From Alistipes communis (GTDB taxonomy: Bacteria; Bacteroidota; Bacteroidia; Bacteroidales; Rikenellaceae): 64,000 nucleotides of DNA. Below are positions 60,863-64,000 of this stretch, in pieces (the first letter of the stretch is position 1; the number at the start of each line of letters is the position of its first letter). Under the pieces are notes generated by a model. That model had not been told where the DNA came from, did no database searches, and saw only the letters and a list, made by a program, of their open reading frames with translations. Location of the stretch: positions 1,302,001 to 1,366,000 of the forward strand of contig NZ_AP019735.1 of the NCBI RefSeq assembly GCF_006542665.1. The letters are read 5' to 3'. Position numbers and translations under genes: made by a program.

Positions 60863-62638
60863 ATGAATTTTTCGAAGACCTTTCTGGCCGGCCTGCTGGC
60901 CTTCATCGTGGGCAATATCCTCATTGCCGTGTTGTGGAGCCTCTTCGTCATGGGGATCGTCGGTGCGCTGTCGGCGACGACTGGTATCGACGACAATTCG
61001 ATTCTGCGGATCGACCTTTCGGAGAACATCGTCGAGGCGCCTCCCGCCGATCCTTTCGCCGGCGTCGATTTCCGTACGATGACTGCCACGCCCCACGTGA
61101 CCCTGTTCGAGGCGCTGCGCGCGATCGATGCCGCCAAGAGCGATCCCCGCATCAAGGGAATCTATATCCGGCCCAACGGGCAGGGTACGGTCTCGATGGC
61201 CGTGTTGGAGGAGTTGCGTGCGGCGATCCTCGACTTCAAGCAGGAGAGCGGCAAGTTCGTGCTGGCCTACAACGAAGCCTACGGGCAGGGAGGCTATTAC
61301 CTCGCCACGGCGGCCGACGGCGTCTATCTTCAACCCGAAGGATTGCTCGACTGGCACGGAATGGCCGTCAACACGCTATTTTTCAAGGGGCTGCTTGACA
61401 AACTCGATCTCAAAGTCGAGGTATTCCGTCCTACGGCCTGCAAGTACAAGAGTGCCGTGGAACCCTACATCCTCACGAAGCTGTCCGATGCCAATCGGGA
61501 ACAGTTGGGGCAGCTGGTGCACTCGATGTGGAGCGTCATTGCGGGCGACGTGGCCGAATCGCGCGGCCTGACGATCGAGATGCTCGACGAATACGCCGAC
61601 GAGCTGTCGGCGATCCAGCCCGAAGATGCGTTGGCGAAGGGAATGGTCGACGGATTGAAATACGAGGACGAGATGAACGATCTCTTCGCCGAGGCGGGTG
61701 TCGAGGCGGACGGTGACGGTCAGTATCGTTTCGTATCGCTCGGCCGGTATGCTGCACAGGTAGGGCCCGACATGCGGCACATGGGAGCGGATCGCGTGGC
61801 GGTGCTCTATGCCGACGGCCAGATCGTCGACGGCGAGGGCTACGACGCCGTTTACGGCAATACGCTGGCGGAGAAGATCCGGCAGCTGCGGCTGGACGAT
61901 GGGGTGAAGGCGGTCGTCGTGCGGGTGAATTCGCCCGGCGGCAGCGCTCTGGCCTCGGACGTGATCTGGCGCGAAATGGAACTGCTCAAAGCCGAAAAAC
62001 CGGTGATCGTTTCGATGGGCGCCTATGCAGCCAGCGGCGGATACTACATCTCCGCTCCGGCGGATGCCATCGTAGCCGACCGGCTCACGCTGACGGGTTC
62101 GATCGGCGTATTCGGCATGTTGCTCGATGCGGGCGACGCCATGGAGCGGAAATTGGGCGTCACCGTCGATGCGGTCAAGAGTAACCGCTCGGCCGATTTG
62201 AGCATCTTCCGCGGACTGACTCCGACCGAGCGCGCCATGATGCTCAAAAGCGTGGATCGGGTCTACGAGACCTTTACGAACCTGGTCGCCGAAGGACGCA
62301 ATCTGCCCGTCGAGAAAGTGCTCGATATTGCAGGCGGGCGCGTATGGAGCGGCGTCGATGCGCTCGAAATCGGGTTGATCGACTCTTACGGCGGCTTGAA
62401 GAGCGCCATTGCCGTTGCGGTCGACAAGGCCGGCCTGGGCGAGGAGTACTTCATCGAGGAAGTGCGCGAAGCGCCGCAGGGGCTGGCCGCCATTCTGGCC
62501 GCCCTCAACGCGCAGGTCGAGGCACACGTCGAACACACGGAGCTTTTCGATCTCTACGACGAGTACCGCCACGTCCGCAACGCGCTTTCGCAGCAGGGTG
62601 TCCTGACCTATTGTCCCTACGTCTTCTCGTTCGAGTAG
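60863..62638 (+). CDS. sppA: Signal peptide peptidase SppA, 67K type
   Basis: 591 residues from the ATG at 60863 (a TTG two codons earlier is less likely). One N-terminal membrane helix (LAGLLAFIVGNILIAVLWSLFVMGIVGAL) is followed by two tandem ClpP-like domains as in E. coli SppA. Lys196 (TACKYKSAVEPY) of the first half and Ser391 (GAYAASGGYYISAPAD) of the second form the Ser/Lys dyad. It degrades cleaved signal peptides at the inner membrane. It ends before a terminator shared with the converging lipoprotein gene. Confidence 0.95.
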   Translation: MNFSKTFLAGLLAFIVGNILIAVLWSLFVMGIVGALSATTGIDDNSILRIDLSENIVEAPPADPFAGVDFRTMTATPHVTLFEALRAIDAAKSDPRIKGIYIRPNGQGTVSMAVLEELRAAILDFKQESGKFVLAYNEAYGQGGYYLATAADGVYLQPEGLLDWHGMAVNTLFFKGLLDKLDLKVEVFRPTACKYKSAVEPYILTKLSDANREQLGQLVHSMWSVIAGDVAESRGLTIEMLDEYADELSAIQPEDALAKGMVDGLKYEDEMNDLFAEAGVEADGDGQYRFVSLGRYAAQVGPDMRHMGADRVAVLYADGQIVDGEGYDAVYGNTLAEKIRQLRLDDGVKAVVVRVNSPGGSALASDVIWREMELLKAEKPVIVSMGAYAASGGYYISAPADAIVADRLTLTGSIGVFGMLLDAGDAMERKLGVTVDAVKSNRSADLSIFRGLTPTERAMMLKSVDRVYETFTNLVAEGRNLPVEKVLDIAGGRVWSGVDALEIGLIDSYGGLKSAIAVAVDKAGLGEEYFIEEVREAPQGLAAILAALNAQVEAHVEHTELFDLYDEYRHVRNALSQQGVLTYCPYVFSFE

Positions 62639-62660
62639 CGCGTTCGTATTCCGAAACGGG

Positions 62661-62698
62661 ATTCACCCCTGCCGCAGCATGTCGCGGCAGGGGTGAAT
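62661..62698. terminator. Bidirectional terminator
   Basis: 15-bp stem ATTCACCCCTGCCGC / GCGGCAGGGGTGAAT between the converging sppA and lipoprotein genes. Confidence 0.8.
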
Positions 62699-62714
62699 TC
62701 GTAAGGGAAAGGGC

Positions 62715-63965
62715 TCAAAGAGGCGACGATCCGGCGTCGCGGACGAGATTGGTAAATTCGACGGTACCGGCATAGCTGCCTGCGATCGTATGCGGCCGGG
62801 CCTCGTTGTCGTCGACGAAGCGGTAGACGATCGAATATCTCTTTCCGTTGCGTTCGACGACGATTTCTCCCTCCGTACAGGGAGCCATTTCGGTCAGCCG
62901 TACCTGGTTCGCTTCATTGGTCAACATTCGGTACCAGCTTCCTTCGAAGAGCGGATCGCCGCCGGAAGGCCGGATCAGGGTGCCGGCTATGACCGCTCCT
63001 TCGCCGAGTTCCGGTAAATCGGGCGACGTATTCCCTTCTCCGGCGATCGCATACCGACCCTCGATCGCACCCGTCCGTTGCGTATCGGCGCCGACGCACA
63101 GCGTCAGCATCAAGTTATCGATTTCATGCTGCGCAAGGTCGCCGTAAAGATTCAGTTGCAGCAGCCGCAGCGTATTCGGCAGTCGGTCGTCGGCATAGAA
63201 GGTCGCGCTCGCGACGGCGAGCGAAGGGCGTACGTCGCGTTCGAGGGTGGAGAGCGGTGAAGACGATTCGGAGTGTGCCGCCTGTGTCACGGAGACTTCG
63301 AAAGGTTCGGCGTCTTCTCCTGTGAACAGAATCGTCGCCGAACGCGGCGAAGCCGTTCGGTTGGGCATGGCTGTCGCCCGGAGCGTCGCGTCGTTGTCGC
63401 TCGTGATCGTTATCCACGCGGCTTCGCAGGTCGCCGTCCACGCGGCGGCATCGGTCGTGACGACCAAGTCGAACGACTCTCCGTCGGCTTTGAATGTCAG
63501 CGAGGAGGGTTCGACACTCAGCGAAGGGGTGTGGGACTCCCCGAAAGCCTTCTGTTCGACCGGTATCGTGACGGTGCCGGCGTCGTTGCCGCTCACGCGG
63601 ATCGAAGCGGTGCGCCGTGCATCCGTTTCATTGGATGTCGCGGAGATACGGATGGAAAAGTTACCGGCACCTCCTCCGAGCGAGCCGTGCGGACTGCCGT
63701 CGGAAGATTCCACTTTTATCGTCAGCCATTCGCTCGGCGATTCGATTTTCCATTCGGCGGTTGTCGTCGCGAGGTTCAGAACGAGAGTTCCTCCCTCCGC
63801 ATCGAAGACCAGCGTATCGGGCGTGACGCTCAATGGCGGCGCAGAAGCGTCGGGCGGTTGTGGATCGTAACGGAGCGTAGTGCTGTCGCCGCATCCGCCC
63901 GCGACGGCGCAGACGATGCAGAGAAGGCGCTTTGCAAGTCTTGCTTGAACGGTTTTCGTGTTCAT
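62715..63965 (-). CDS. BACON-domain lipoprotein
   Basis: 416 residues from the ATG at 63965. The signal peptide (MNTKTVQARLAKRLLCIVCAVAGGC) ends in a lipobox-like Cys. Two BACON-type beta domains follow: LSVTPDTLVFDAEGGTLVLNLATTTAEWKIESPSEWLTI (about 45-140) and LSVEPSSLTFKADGESFDLVVTTDAAAWTATCEAAWITI (about 149-230). A C-terminal domain of about 180 residues (FYADDRLPNTLRLLQLNLYGD ... GTVEFTNLV) is unrecognised. BACON domains occur in surface glycan- or mucin-binding proteins of Bacteroidota. A TATTTTTG box lies at 63983-63990 (minus). Upstream genes are outside the window. Confidence 0.87.
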   Translation of the reverse strand: MNTKTVQARLAKRLLCIVCAVAGGCGDSTTLRYDPQPPDASAPPLSVTPDTLVFDAEGGTLVLNLATTTAEWKIESPSEWLTIKVESSDGSPHGSLGGGAGNFSIRISATSNETDARRTASIRVSGNDAGTVTIPVEQKAFGESHTPSLSVEPSSLTFKADGESFDLVVTTDAAAWTATCEAAWITITSDNDATLRATAMPNRTASPRSATILFTGEDAEPFEVSVTQAAHSESSSPLSTLERDVRPSLAVASATFYADDRLPNTLRLLQLNLYGDLAQHEIDNLMLTLCVGADTQRTGAIEGRYAIAGEGNTSPDLPELGEGAVIAGTLIRPSGGDPLFEGSWYRMLTNEANQVRLTEMAPCTEGEIVVERNGKRYSIVYRFVDDNEARPHTIAGSYAGTVEFTNLVRDAGSSPL

Positions 63966-64000
63966 TTCAGGTCGTTTTCGAACAAAAATAATGAGAATTT

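Overview
The window looks like a chromosomal segment of a high-GC member of the Bacteroidota, most likely Alistipes or a close relative in the Rikenellaceae (inference). Support: genes are preceded by TAnnTTTG-type -7 boxes instead of E. coli-type -10 boxes; there is an S46 dipeptidyl-peptidase, BACON-type lipoproteins, an ExbB/ExbD/ExbD TonB-energising cluster and a PepSY-like protein beside a two-component system; core coding DNA is GC-rich.

Layout. 1-9.4 kb: a minus-strand sugar catabolism operon (ribulokinase, ACS-type MFS transporter, two paralogous FAD-dependent oxidoreductases), an EamA exporter, a PepSY-like periplasmic protein and an OmpR-type response regulator/histidine kinase pair. 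9.78-37.84 kb: a genomic island of about 28 kb built by successive insertions into the 3' end of one tRNA-Cys gene (37826-37896, minus strand). Copies of the tRNA 3' end lie at 9781, 11904 (degenerate) and 21005, and the intact gene closes the island. The first interval (9.78-11.9 kb) holds an AT-rich, translationally coupled three-gene operon of unknown function (first gene TIGR04255-like). The second (11.9-21.0 kb) carries a metallophosphoesterase, tyrosine integrase, HTH proteins, a DUF3987-like ATPase and a MORN-type gene interrupted by one in-frame stop. The third (21.0-37.8 kb) is a complete-looking integrative mobilizable element: integrase, AlbA/Schlafen-type protein, HTH proteins, CoiA-like protein, primase-like protein, a candidate oriT, a MobV relaxase, a 1644-residue Type ISP restriction-modification enzyme, and four genes of unknown function.

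38-58.6 kb is core chromosome: dprA, tatD, a TIGR04076 gene, asparaginase, the ExbB/ExbD cluster, rnhB, a membrane protein, an AraC regulator, a lipoprotein, polA, queD, an Lrp regulator with kbl, an S46 peptidase and nadA. Between nadA and an Mrp/ApbC ATPase gene there is a very AT-rich gap with several TTYTCAACA 9-mers. Hand counts suggest that the + strand changes there from C-rich to G-rich, as expected at a replication origin. The window ends with an MmcQ/YjbR protein, sppA and a BACON-domain lipoprotein.

Two families of short (73-78 bp) interspersed repeats lie between core genes. One has inverted-repeat ends and supplies the stop codon of dprA. The other carries a -7 promoter box and sits directly upstream of the EamA transporter and the mrp gene.
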